Source of the DNA: Haematobia irritans | Taxonomy: Eukaryota > Arthropoda > Insecta > Diptera > Muscidae | Length of the DNA: 64,000 nt | Direction: 5' to 3' | Assembly (NCBI RefSeq): GCF_050003625.1 | Contig: NC_134400.1 | Coordinates: 64,356,241-64,420,240 of the forward strand | Notes under the pieces: generated by a model | Told to the model about the DNA's origin: nothing | Seen by the model: the letters and a program-made list of their open reading frames with translations, nothing else | The model's database searches: none | Shown: positions 9,321 through 19,756 of the stretch, piece by piece | Layout of the letters: each line of letters starts with the position of its first letter | How positions within the stretch are numbered: position 1 is the stretch's first letter | Position numbers and translations under genes: made by a program

Positions 9321-10544
9321 ATGCAGCGAAATTCAAAGTCATCCACTGGATTGCTAACTTCAGGGCCCAGTGGACGGGTGACGACTGAAGTTATAAATTT
9401 GGGCAGCGACCAAGAGTCAGGCCCAATTAGTCGACCTGTAGACGGGTCGACTGGCGGTGACACTTTGGCAAGTCGAACCTTTTCTAAGGTGACGACATCA
9501 AAAGGAGGCAATCCCTCTCGAAAGGGATTCAAGGAACGAAGAAATGCTTTGTTTATCCTAAAGAAATTAGGATCAGTCGACCCAAGCACGTTGTCGGCTA
9601 AGCAAAGCGATTCCTTAAAACGGGCTCAAGGAATTCTTGAAGCTGGAAAAAGGGAACGATCACCGGATGAGCTACCATCCTCTAAACGGGATCAAAGATC
9701 GTTTGCCTCAGTTGCAAAAGACAGCCTTGTGATGGCTATTATTAATAAAGGAGCATTGGACGGTATGATTCCAAGGCAAAAATGGGGGGAAATTGAGAAC
9801 GCGATGTCTGGTGTCTACTCAGAGGTGCGAAAAAAGTTTCCCGGACCAAGTCCTCGACAGCAAGATGCTGGATGGTATCAAGGACGATATAAGTTAATAG
9901 CTTTTGCAGACCAGAGGTCTATGGATTGCTTTAAAGCTGCATTGATGCTAATTGGTGAAGTTTGGGAAGGAGCCGCTTTGGAGTTAGTCGATAAAAAAGA
10001 CATACCGGCTAAACCTAGAGCACATGCATGGATACCGGCAAACCCTCCTGATCCTGAGTCAATACTAGAGAGACTAAAAGAATGTAACCCAGATCTTCCA
10101 ACCGCCGATTGGAAGGTTGGTCGTTTGGATGAGGTGGATGGACCAAGACGACATGCGGTGTTTATATTAAACATAGAGTCGCTGCCACATCTAGCCCAGA
10201 CCCAAGGACGCGTAAGTTATGGCTTTCATGATATCCATATGAAGGTATACAAAAGCGATCAGCCAAAGGATACCGAAACGGACAAGCCACCGGTAGAGTC
10301 AGCAGTGAAAAAATCTCCTAGCGAAGCCGAAGGAGACATAAAACCTGCAGACTATGGCGAAAATCATATGCGGGAAGTTTCTACAGGCTCAAGCCTCACC
10401 AAAGCTGAACCGCGGACTGTTGCGAGAGTCACCGAGATCTGTGAAGAGGAAGCCCTTGATGACTCAATTGAAGCGGCTGATGTGACGGTGGTTGAAAATT
10501 TGGATGGTTCTACGGTTCCTCCAGATAAATCTTCACCATTATAA
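9321..10544 (+). CDS. LOA ORF1, Gag-like protein (407 aa)
   Basis: This is an intact ORF for the Gag-like first protein of the LINE, expected to bind element RNA. It starts MQRNSKSSTGLLTSG, is basic and low-complexity for about 150 residues, then has a more structured middle (PRQKWGEIENAMSGVY, AGWYQGRYKLIAFADQ, DWKVGRLDEVDGPRRHAVF) resembling the domain found in ORF1 of related fly LINEs. An acidic, Ser/Thr-rich tail follows (EICEEEALDDSIEAAD). No CCHC knuckle is visible. It overlaps ORF2 by about 50 bases in another frame. The second copy (46,605-45,381, minus) is about 95% similar but frameshifted. Confidence 0.8.
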   Translation: MQRNSKSSTGLLTSGPSGRVTTEVINLGSDQESGPISRPVDGSTGGDTLASRTFSKVTTSKGGNPSRKGFKERRNALFILKKLGSVDPSTLSAKQSDSLKRAQGILEAGKRERSPDELPSSKRDQRSFASVAKDSLVMAIINKGALDGMIPRQKWGEIENAMSGVYSEVRKKFPGPSPRQQDAGWYQGRYKLIAFADQRSMDCFKAALMLIGEVWEGAALELVDKKDIPAKPRAHAWIPANPPDPESILERLKECNPDLPTADWKVGRLDEVDGPRRHAVFILNIESLPHLAQTQGRVSYGFHDIHMKVYKSDQPKDTETDKPPVESAVKKSPSEAEGDIKPADYGENHMREVSTGSSLTKAEPRTVARVTEICEEEALDDSIEAADVTVVENLDGSTVPPDKSSPL

Positions 10545-13500
10545 GGCCGCTTGTGCTGCCTTAAAAGTTCTCCTGATGAAAGGAGACATAGATATAGTTC
10601 TTATTCAAGAACCATACATATATAAGAACAAGATCTGTGAATTAAGCACTCCGGGTTTCAAACTTTTGCATAATACCGGTAACGATATAAATCGAGCATG
10701 TATAATTGCTAAAAACGAACTAAACATGTTTCTGCTTCCTTCATTGAGCAATGCAGACACTGTCGTAGCCAGTCTAGAGATATCCACATGCAAATATTGG
10801 GTATCTTCGGTCTACATGGGACATGATAGGGATATGCCACCCCGTGCCGTTAAGACCTTAGTTGAGGAGTCACTAAAAACAAAGAGAAAACTCATTATGG
10901 GATGCGATGCAAATGCACATCATAGTATTTGGGGAAGTAGTGATACTAATGCAAGGGGAGAGTCGCTAATAGAGTTTATTTTGCGTACTAACCTGGTAGT
11001 TTGCAATAAGGGAGATGCACCAACCTTCGTCACCAGGAACAGACAAGAGGTTTTGGACGTAACGTTGACCTCTCCGGAACTGAATGAAAAGATATCTGAG
11101 TGGCAAGTTTTGAGGGAACATAGCTTCTCAGATCATCGCTACATCAGTTTCAAATTGGCTGTTCGTACTTCAAAGACCATATTTCCGCCAAATGTTAGGA
11201 AAGCTGATTGGAATAGGTATAGGGAATCGTTCAATTTGATGATACCGGAAATGCCGGAGACAAATATGAGCACTGTGCAAGATATCGAACACGCAGTGGA
11301 GCGGATTACGAAGGCCTTCAACATTTCACTGAAAGCTGCTTGCCCTAGGGGAAAGCCAAGAGGAAAAAATCGGCCGCCATGGTGGACTACGGAGTTAAGT
11401 AATATGAGGAAATCCTGCAGGAAGCTCTTTAACAAAGCAAAGTCCACAAGAGCTCCGGAGGATTGGGACACTTACAAGATGAATCTGAGAGAATATAAAC
11501 GAGAACTGAGAAGGTCTCAACAAAACTCTTGGGATGATTACTGTAGCAGTATTGAGAATACGTCAGAGGCTTCCAGACTACGGAAGGTACTAGCATCCAC
11601 TAACACCGCTCCAGGTTTCATTAAAACATCGGAGGGAAATTGGACAACGTCCAGTGAGGAGACGTTGGAGGTACTTTTGGACACACACTTCCCTGGAAAT
11701 CAGACGGTTGAACCATGTTCCGGCGGTGTAACAGAGGCTCGGCGATCACTTCCTATCGAGGAAATTGTGTCGGAATCTAGAATAAAATGGGCTTTAAATA
11801 GCTTTGGACCATTCAAATCCCCCGGACCTGATGGAATTACTCCGGCGGAGTTACAGGCAGTGGCTGAAAGAATTATCCCCTGGTTGACGGTGATATATAA
11901 ACAATGTGTAAACTTAGCATATATTCCAGAAAAGTGGAGGGAAACAAAAGTCGTCTTCATACCTAAGGCAGGAAAAGCCTCTCACTCGAGTGCGAAGGAT
12001 TTCCGACCAATCAGCTTATCCTCATTCCTACTTAAGACCCTGGAGAGGATGATAGACATGTATCTTAGAACTAGCGTGGATTCAAGTTTGCTCTCGAAAC
12101 GACAGCATGCATACTCGAAGGGCAGGTCTACTGAGACCGCATTGCATGAACTGGTCAGCTTTATTGAAAGCTCATTATCTGTCAAAGAATACACAATCGT
12201 GGCGTTTCTAGACATCGAAGGGGCGTTCAATAATGTCCATCCGAGCTCGATATTAAATGGACTGACAACTCTGAATGTTGATCCAGGTATACTTAGGCTG
12301 TTAGACGAACTTCTAATAAAGAGACGTATTTCAGCCACACTAGGGCAAGCAAACATACAAAGGTATGTGAACAGAGGCACTCCCCAAGGAGGAGTTCTAT
12401 CACCTCTTCTTTGGAATGTTGCTATAAACAACCTTCTGGTTTCTCTAGAAAAGGAAAGGATAAAAGTGGTGGCATACGCCGGCACTTCAGAAACCGACTT
12501 GTTTAGATAAAGTTCAGCGTATGGCGAGCTTATGTATCTCAGGCGCATTTAGTAAGACAGGAACAGACTCCCTTAATGTCATGCTACATCTATTGCCTTT
12601 AGACATTTTGGCCAAACAGTCAGCTGCAACAACGGCTGTGCGGTTGTGCGAGCTATCGCTGTGGTCGGAAAATATGTACGGTCATAGTTCGGTCCTCAAA
12701 GTAATGCCAGATGTCCTAACGTAGTGGATTATACCCTGGCAAAACCACTTTTCGACAAAAAGTTTGAAACTCTAATTCCCAACAGTGAGGCGTGGTGTAC
12801 ACAGACCCCGGGGAATAAAAGATATATAGATTTCTATACTGATGGCTCCAAATTGAATGGACAAGTGGGGTTCGGAGTATATTCTAAAGATCTGGAAATT
12901 CGAATAGCGAAAAGATTACCTAATCACTGTAGTGTTTTTCAGGCTGAAATATTGGCAATAAGAGAGGTGGTGAATTGGCTGAGAAGTAATGTTCCAACAA
13001 ATATTGGCATTAATATATACTCAGACAGTCAACCTGCAATAAAATCCTTGGACTCTGTGTTCCTTAACTCAAAAACGGCCATAGACTGCCGCAAATCTCT
13101 CAACGAGATGGCTGAGCAGTACAATATTCACCTAATATGGGTGCCTGGTCATAGGAACATACCGGGGAACTGTGAAGCAGATGTGTTAGCAAGGCTAGGA
13201 ACTACCTTACATATTCCAGGGGAACTAGAATCAGTTGGTATGCCTCTGGCCACCTGCAAGCTCTTACTGCGTGAGAAGGCTGTTATGATGGCCAATATTC
13301 GATGGGAAAATTGCAAGGGTTGTAACGACACCAAGCAAATATGGCCCCATTTAAACTTAAACCGCACACTAGATATGCTAGTGTTCTCAAGGCGTCAGAT
13401 AGCACTCCTAATATCTGCTATAACGGGTCGCTGCCTGATAGGCGAATTTGCAAAAACTATAGGTGCGAAGTGTAATGACTATTGTATAAGCTGTCATGAC

Positions 13501-13677
13501 GTGGAGGAAAAGGAATCAATTAAACACCTCTTGTGTGAGTGTTCTGCTTTTTGTGTAAGGCGTAAGCGAATTTTAGGAGCATATAGCTTTAGATTACTGG
13601 CTGACCTGGAAAACGTTAACTTAAGCAGTTTGTTAATGTTTTTGGAGCAATCTGGTTGGTTCCACAAAAGTAAATAA
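10492..13677 (+). pseudogene. LOA ORF2: endonuclease-RT-RNase H, RT core deleted
   Basis: Domains in order: an apurinic-type endonuclease from about 10,520 (IQEPYI, CDANAHHSIWG, and SDHRYISF near 11,130); RT from about 11,760 (GPDGITPAE, FRPISLSSFLLKTLERM, FLDIEGAFNNV, GTPQGGVLSPLLW); then at 12,478 the frame runs from VVAYA straight into GTSETDLFR and stops. The minus-strand copy shows what is missing: about 500 bp including the second half of the YADD box. The remaining thumb lies at 12,521-12,724. RNase H occupies 12,724-13,677 (FYTDGSKLNG, SDSQPAIKSLDS, WVPGHRNIPGNCEAD). A zinc-binding C-terminus follows (CISCHDVEEKESIKHLLCEC). The element could not make an active RT. Confidence 0.85.
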
Positions 13678-13999
13678 TAGAGAAGGTTCAGTGGTTAAGA
13701 CTAGAAGTGCCCATATGTAATAGGTACTTTTAGTTAAATGTGGTATCACAATGGACTGAATAGTCTAAGTGAGCCTGAAATTTAACCGGGCTGCCACTTT
13801 AACCTAACCTAACCTAAAGATATAAATCTATTATACAGACATAAACTCAGTTATTATGTATACTGCAATGATTTCTGGTAATAATATTATATTAAAATGT
13901 ACTTACAGTTCTAGTTACTGAATAACATAAACAAACAAACTCTTCTTCATTGTTGTTAGAGTAACCACTTGTGATTGATATCAGGCAATTTGCTTATGA

Positions 14000-14655
14000 C
14001 ATTTAGAACATAGAAAATGTTGTTTTTGTCGAACAGAGACTACCTCCCTTATTCTATCAAGGCAAGATTGAATAAAATCTTGAGTTGGGCGTTTACAAGA
14101 ACCCTTTTGTTCTCATAACGATCGACTAAATTTTGCCAAGCCATCTGAAAACCCTCATTAGTAATCGGACATGTCTTTAAAATATCACGGGCTTCACCTT
14201 CCATTTTTTTTCTTTTGCATCAGATAATACATTTTCTGAATGTTACTGATGTGTTCATTATCTTTATATAGGGCAGAGAACATATCTTTGAACGTGGGCC
14301 AAGATTTATAATCACCAGAAAATAGCTCAGTATCACAAGGGGGAAGGTGAATTGGAAGGCTTCTTCTTCGCATTGAGCTTTTCAATTAAAGACTCAAAAA
14401 GGGCTAGTCCACGTACATACGTCTTATATGTCGTGATATATTTTGCCTTAACTTTGGCAATATCATCACTAGAACCCATTGTGTCACACAATTCCTCATA
14501 AATTTCGCGTTAATTCTCCCAAAGTCGAATAATTTCCTGCTTATGAATATTGAGGCTGTGGACGGTGTGATCATCCTCTTTGAGAGAAGTCACGAACATA
14601 TCCAAATCAATTAAGTGGTCCGCGCTTTTAATCAAATTCTTGATATCAGACATTA
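14000..14655 (-). pseudogene. BEL/Pao Gag N-terminal half, broken
   Basis: From an ATG at about 14,654 the minus strand reads MSDIKNLIKSADHLIDL, a stop at about 14,508, then LPPCDTELFSGDYKSWPTF and NEHISNIQKMYYLM, the core of the BEL Gag family (DUF1759). A frameshift near 14,200 leads into WQNLVDRYENKRVLVNAQLK. Sequence resembling Gag is lost below about 14,000, next to the LOA insertion. It lies just inside the LTR at 14,717. It could be the missing front of the BEL element at 534-3,557, separated by the P/THAP and LOA segments, but the two halves do not join cleanly. Confidence 0.75.
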
Positions 14656-14716
14656 TTAATTTCAATAAAACTCAAATTTCGAGTAAAAATTATTAATGCG
14701 GAATAAAAAACGGGGT

Positions 14717-15354
14717 TGTGGAACAAATTCCAACAACAAACGTAAATGGGATTCCAAAAATTAAAAAAAGTGACCAAATTTATTTATTATTGGCAATAAA
14801 CAAATATTTAATGTTTTTGAATATTTTTCATAAATTAAAAAATATTCCAATGTTGGTCTTACCAATACCACTGTGCAACAAAACTACGTATTAGTATATG
14901 ATACAATGTGCAAGAATCAAAAATATTTCAAACGGGCGCAACTACGGGGTTAGTTCGATATCACTGTTGCTTATTATACGAAACAGTCACAATTGCCTTT
15001 TACTTCCAATATTTTCAATAATTAATTAATTAAAATAATTAATTTTAATATTTATTTTTCAATGTAAAATAATTTTTAAAATTATTTAATGAACAACTTT
15101 TGTTCCTATCACTCGAACATGCAATGCAACATGTAGTACAATTGAATGCAACACACACGTATGTACGTATAACAGTCAACCACACTACTTGATAAGAGAG
15201 ACGGGAGTGAGGGTAATAATACAAGCTGTTGTTTTCGTTTGGTTGTTAGAAACCAAAAACAATGGAAGATGAAGATGGGAAAATGGCAGCAGAGGGAATC
15301 AAACCATTGACGGCGTTCGATGCAAACGTGTCGTTTATGATTTTTTGTTCCACA
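14717..15354 (-). repeat. BEL-type LTR, 638 bp
   Basis: Read on the minus strand, this starts tgtggaacaaa and ends tttgttccaca, giving the TG...CA ends and inverted terminal bases usual for LTRs. It stands directly upstream of the BEL gag start at about 14,654. The expected tgg-starting primer binding site is not evident after the LTR, where the sequence is accccgttttttattccg. No second copy is present in the window. Confidence 0.6.
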
Positions 15355-15899
15355 AATTAAACTAAGAATAAAAAGAAATTTATATCAGGGAATGACGTAG
15401 AACAATCTGTCAAAAGTTTCTCATTATTATTTACACAAAATTTAACATCATTTGTGAGTTTTTAACAAAAAATATTGCAAATAAAAATGAACGAACGTGT
15501 ATGTATCGAACACCGTAAATGCAACTTTTGGTATGACGTCGCCCATTTTCCAATCTTCCTTTTCTATTGTTTTTGTTAGAAACCAAAGCTTATGGGCAAA
15601 CGAAAAAACAACAACAACACACAGGCAAACGAAAGAGTGACTTTGTATTTATTATTTCATTTATATTATTGTTATTCTTGCACTTTTTTTTTCACCACTA
15701 ATAAATATCAACAACCTTACCTTGGTGTGATGAATATTATAGGGGAAAACAATGGTGATAGCCAATAATTTTGGGGGTAAAAAAATACCAAATATATCCA
15801 ATGGATTTTCGGGCTCTAAAAAGAGAAGCTCAATGATAAATTATTTTATTTTAAATCTCGGGCGGTTTTATTAAACTAAGATGTGTTAATAAATACAAG
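15355..15899. other. AT-rich flank, no gene seen
   Basis: This stretch lies between the BEL LTR and the foldback element. I see no ORF of note, no inverted repeat and no match to other parts of the window. Confidence 0.4.
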
Positions 15900-16179
15900 G
15901 TTTGTATTAAACCCAATACCGTTTTGGTATTATTTGGTAATACCGCACTGTATATACATCAATACCTTTATGGTATAAATATTAATACAGCTTAGGTATT
16001 ATTTTCAATACCATATTGGAATTTTGATAATACCATATGGTACTTTCATGCTTTGCGTACCGCTTGTACCGTTCGGTATTGATATTGTACCATACGGGGT
16101 CGCTAACTATTAGTAACGTACGGTATCGATTTCAGCCTGTATGGTAATAATTTTTCTATGGGTGTACCGGCCTTTAGAG
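15900..16179 (-). repeat. Foldback element, left arm
   Basis: This arm is rich in short palindromic words such as taccatatggta, ggtacaagcggtacg (inverse) and ataccgttcggtat. Read inverted it matches 33,500-33,667 and 26,800-26,985. It ends with aatttttctatgggtgt and the spacer ctttagagag, into which Copia inserted. The opposite arm is at 26,793-27,416. Confidence 0.7.
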
Positions 16180-16385
16180 AGATATATTGGGATTCTACTA
16201 TCATATTATATCCCTATTTGTATATATTTATGTATTATGACATTTATTGTATTCCTTATGTTATTGACATTTAGTAATAAATATAGTGTACTTCTTCCGC
16301 TGTAACCGTGCGCTCTGCTATAGGTTATGTTCCCAGCTTAGAAATAAAATTGTAATTTATCCTAAATTATCAACCTAATCTCTAC

Positions 16386-18180
16386 ATGTCGAAGCCGGAA
16401 AGTAATACAGGAGGATTGTCTATCGACAGACTTTTAGGGAGAGAAAATTATCCCACCTGGAAAATTGCTGCGCAGGCTTATTTGGATTTAGATAATCTTT
16501 GGACTACCACGATCGACTATAAAGTCAATGAACAGGGAAATCCAGATCAAGACAGGAGAGCGAGAAGTAAGCTGACGTTGATAATCGACCCAGTATGTTA
16601 TGTTCACATACAAAATGTAAAAACATCGAAAGAAATTTGGAACCAGCTGGCAAAAGCATACGAAGATTCTGGACTGACTCGACGCGTAGCATTATTGCGA
16701 AAACTGATCACAACGTCTCTTGCAAGCTGTGGATCGATGGAAGTTAAAGGTGTGCGCGTGAGTAATATTTTACTCACGCTCACGCACACTCACGACGGAA
16801 AAATCTTACTCACGCACGATATTGTTTGGTAGGACTCACGCTCACGCAAACTCACGAAAAGAAAATTTGTATTCACGCACACTCACGCACGAAAATGTCG
16901 TGACTCAAATACCGTGACTCACGAAAAATATCGTGACTCACGAAAAATGTCGTGACTCACGAACAATTTTTTGAGTAATTTACCTTCGCGACGCGTCTGA
17001 AAACATGAGCATTATTAAAATCGAGAGCGTTATTACACTCTTAACATCCCAGGTGTCACTAAAATTGTAAATGAATTGAACTCTTAAGCGTTTTATGTTG
17101 GTGAGCAGGACTATTTTCGTGAGCGTAAATCTTTACTCACGCACACTCCCGAAGATAATATTTTCGTGACTCACGCTCACGCACGACATTTTGGTTTGTT
17201 AATCACGCTCACGCACACTCACGCCGTTGCCATGAGCGTAACTCACGACTTACGCGTGAGTCACGAAAATTTTCGTGAGTCACGACAATTTCGTATCACG
17301 TGCACACCTCTAATGGAAGTATATGTAAAAGAAATTGTTACGACTGCACAATCTTTGAGCGGTATTGGTTTCACTATAAGTGAAGAGTGGATTGGCTCAT
17401 TGTTACTTGCTGGACTACCCGATGAATACCGACCAATGATCATGGCTTTGGAAAACTCAGGAATTAGCATCACTGGAGATAGCATAAAAGTAAAACTTCT
17501 GCAAGAAGCGAAACATCCGCATTTAAAGTTTCACAAGGAAAGTTCAAACAAATAAACAACAAAAAAGGCCCGAAATGTCGGAAATGCTAGAAATATGGTC
17601 ATATAGCAAAATACTGTCGCACGAAAGTCCGAACATCTGACAGCAGTGATAGAATATATGATGCGTACTCAGCCGTTGCTCTTTCGACGTTTAGCACAAC
17701 CAACAACAACGATTGGTACTTTGACTCTGGTGCTACATCACATATGACGTTCAATTCGGATTTGTTGACAAACATTAATTCAAAAACTGGAACAGTTTCA
17801 TCAGCAAATAAGGGGATAATGCAAAAAAAGCGTCTGGTACATCAACAATACGTCCTGATTGTCATGACACAGACATAGAAATAAATAATGTATTGCACAT
17901 TCCTGATTTGTCAACTAATTTACTCTCGGTAAGTCAAATTGTGAAGAGAGGTCACTGTGTTATATTTCGTAAAAACGGTGTTGAGGTGTTGAACCCGGAC
18001 AACAAAGTAATTTCTACAGGAAAACATATAAACGGTCTGTTTAAATTGGAGTGTAAAACCACTAATTAAGCATTTGCATGTGGGGCAATGCAAGTTACAA
18101 TTTATGGCACAGACGTATGGGTCATCTTAACCTCAAAAGTTTACAACAACTAAAAAACGGTTTAGCAACTGGCATAGAAT
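16386..18180 (+). pseudogene. Copia Gag and protease, degenerate
   Basis: Gag begins at 16,386 (MSKPESNTGGLSIDRL, NYPTWKIAAQAYLD), is interrupted after codons near 16,737 by a MITE, and resumes at 17,313 (IVTTAQSLSGIGFTI, LLAGLPDEYRPM). The zinc knuckle near 17,570 reads C-R-K-C-stop-K-Y-G-H-I-A-K-Y-C, so a stop sits inside it. The protease active site follows at about 17,714 (WYFDSGATSHMT). Then come the pre-integrase pieces VLHIPDLSTNLLSVSQIV and, in another frame, a degraded LWHRRMGHLN near 18,110. Several frameshifts follow the protease. These parts made the virus-like particle and processing enzyme of the ancestor. Confidence 0.85.
16745..17312. mobile_element. hAT-type MITE full of ctcacg repeats
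   Basis: Terminal inverted repeats are taaaggtgtgcgcgtga at the left and tagaggtgtgcacgtga inverted at the right. An exact 8-bp direct repeat atggaagt flanks it (16737-16744, 17313-17320), the size made by hAT transposases. The 568-bp body is dominated by dozens of actcacg/cgtgagt words in both orientations, like the subterminal binding motifs of hAT elements. Removing it with one TSD copy restores the Copia gag frame at this site. It encodes nothing. Confidence 0.85.
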
Positions 18181-18189
18181 TGGCATCAA

Positions 18190-19756
18190 CTTTAAAAAAA
18201 ATATTCATATAATCTCATGTGTAGAAAATTTTATTTATGGATAGGGGGGGGGGGGTTCAACTTTAAAAAAAATATTCATATAATCTCATGTGTAGAAAAT
18301 TTTATTTCTGCATAGGTATGTATACAATATTTTTATAATAATAAATTGAGCCGACGGGCTTTTTGGGCTGCAAATAAATCAATGACTTCTTCAGTCGGCA
18401 CATTTATTCGGCGATGAACCGACATTAATGCCAATCCTTTGAGTCTACTCTTGCTAGTCGAATTTCTATGATACGTCTTTAATCTCTTCATTGTTGAAAA
18501 TGAACGTTCGGATGAGCACGTAGTAACTGCAGGGATGGAAAATGCAGTACTATAGTACTTTTTTAAAAACTTTTTCACCCCGGTCAGTACCGTTGTACCC
18601 CCGCAAATGATTTATTACTTTTGTGTATACATTTTTCAGTCGATATCAGATTTATGGTACAATAGCTTTGACAAAATATTTTAATATTTTGAGAAAGTCT
18701 TTATCGACCTTATTTGCTAATAGTCTTTTACAAATATGGAAACAGACATGTTCATGTGGGAAGAAAATCTCGATTTTGTTAAAGACATAGTCAAAAACAG
18801 GATTTTATTGAACTTCAAGAATGTTTTAGTTGAAAAAAGAATGCGATTCTATATTATCGATTTTTTATTTCGGTAGAAAATGTCAAAATTTTATTTCTAT
18901 ATAGAATTTTTGCAAAATTTTATTTTTATAGAATTTTTTTTCAAAATTTTATTTCATTTGAAAATTTTGTAAAAATTGTATTTATATAGGAAATATTTGC
19001 AAAATTTTATTTCTATAAAAAAAATTTAGCATAATTTTTTTTCTATAGAATTTTTTTGCAAAATTTTATTTCTATAGAAATTTTTTGCAAAATTTTATTT
19101 ATATAGAAAATTTTGTCAAAATTTTATTTTCTTTAAAATTCAGTCTCTTGACACTAATTTTCCATTGAAATTTTTGTTGAAATTTAGTAAAAAGTACCTT
19201 TCCGCTCAAAAAATACCTTTTTTGTACTTTCTTAAAAATTGTATTTTCCATCCCTGAGTAACTGGCAAAGTGACCAAAATTTTTAATAGAATATGCACAT
19301 TTGGAAATACCTCTTTATTGCTTCCATCGCTGAATTATGCAGGTTTTTTTCGCAGGTTTTGCGCCATTTCATTTACATATGTGTGTTTGGCTGTTTCGTT
19401 GTTGTTGCTATGGCCAAACATAGCAAGTCATGTTCACAAAAAGAACAACAAACACACATAAAAAGCAGAAATGCATTTTCCAAAAATGAAATTTGTGGTG
19501 CGAGAACAAAAACAATTTGTTTTTTTCGACCGTCGTTTGACGGGCTTTTCAACTAGTATTCTATGATTTGTGCAAGTTTTATAGGTAAGCGTTTTTCAAA
19601 AAAAAAACCTCCAGCTTTTCTTCAACATCTTCGATAAGATTTTTCTATGCAGCTAAAAATATATATTTATTTATATAAAAATATTCATTCGTTTCGGGGG
19701 GGGGGGGGGGGGGGGTGTTTGATCCCCCTCACCCCCCCCCCCCCTGAATACGGCCT
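18190..19756 (-). pseudogene. hAT transposase C-terminal fragment
   Basis: The minus strand encodes the hAT dimerisation region: CSSERSFSTMKRLKTYHRN, SRLKGLALMSVHRRI at 18,510-18,390. It is preceded, across the inserted MITE, by a stretch near 19,300-19,265 that fits FPNVHILLKILVTLP in another frame. The SERSFS and RLKGLALMSVH motifs match ZMYM1-like hAT proteins. The right end, ccccctgaatacggcctt at about 19,739-19,756, looks like an inverted hAT terminus. The left terminus was not found. Long G and C runs lie at 18,243, 19,699 and 19,733, and a ~68-bp segment is tandemly repeated at 18,191-18,320. Confidence 0.75.
18530..19256. mobile_element. hAT-type MITE with cagggatggaaaat ends
   Basis: This 727-bp element has inverted ends cagggatggaaaat and an exact 8-bp direct repeat agtaactg (18522-18529, 19257-19264). 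The inner ends also match imperfectly (agtacttttttaaaaa / ttaagaaagtac). The middle (18,840-19,140) is a degenerate repeat of aaaattttatttctatagaa units. It has no coding capacity. It sits inside the hAT transposase fragment, so it is younger than that copy. Confidence 0.88.

Larger units (their letters stand above)
9203..13813 (+). mobile_element. LOA-type LINE, near full length, internally deleted
   Basis: This non-LTR retrotransposon has two overlapping ORFs, a 3' region and a tail of aacct repeats. It is flanked by an 11-bp direct repeat ctaaagatata (9192-9202 and 13814-13824). The conserved 5' start (attcaaccgtcgaactgaac, about 9218) is shared with the minus-strand copy at 46,709. A run of T lies between the left duplication and this start. 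The 3' end (tggtatcacaatgg...aacctaacct) recurs at 33,004 and 41,757 and as the SINE tail. Assignment to the LOA clade rests on the endonuclease-RT-RNase H order and on the CDANAHHSIWGSS motif. Confidence 0.85.

Noticed and set aside
13800..13813. Internal telomere tract
   Set aside because: Only about three aacct units are present and they are always at LOA or SINE 3' ends, so they are element tails.
16860..17300. CRISPR-like look of regularly recurring ctcacg words
   Set aside because: Units are short, occur in both orientations and have no constant spacers; terminal inverted repeats and an 8-bp duplication show a MITE.
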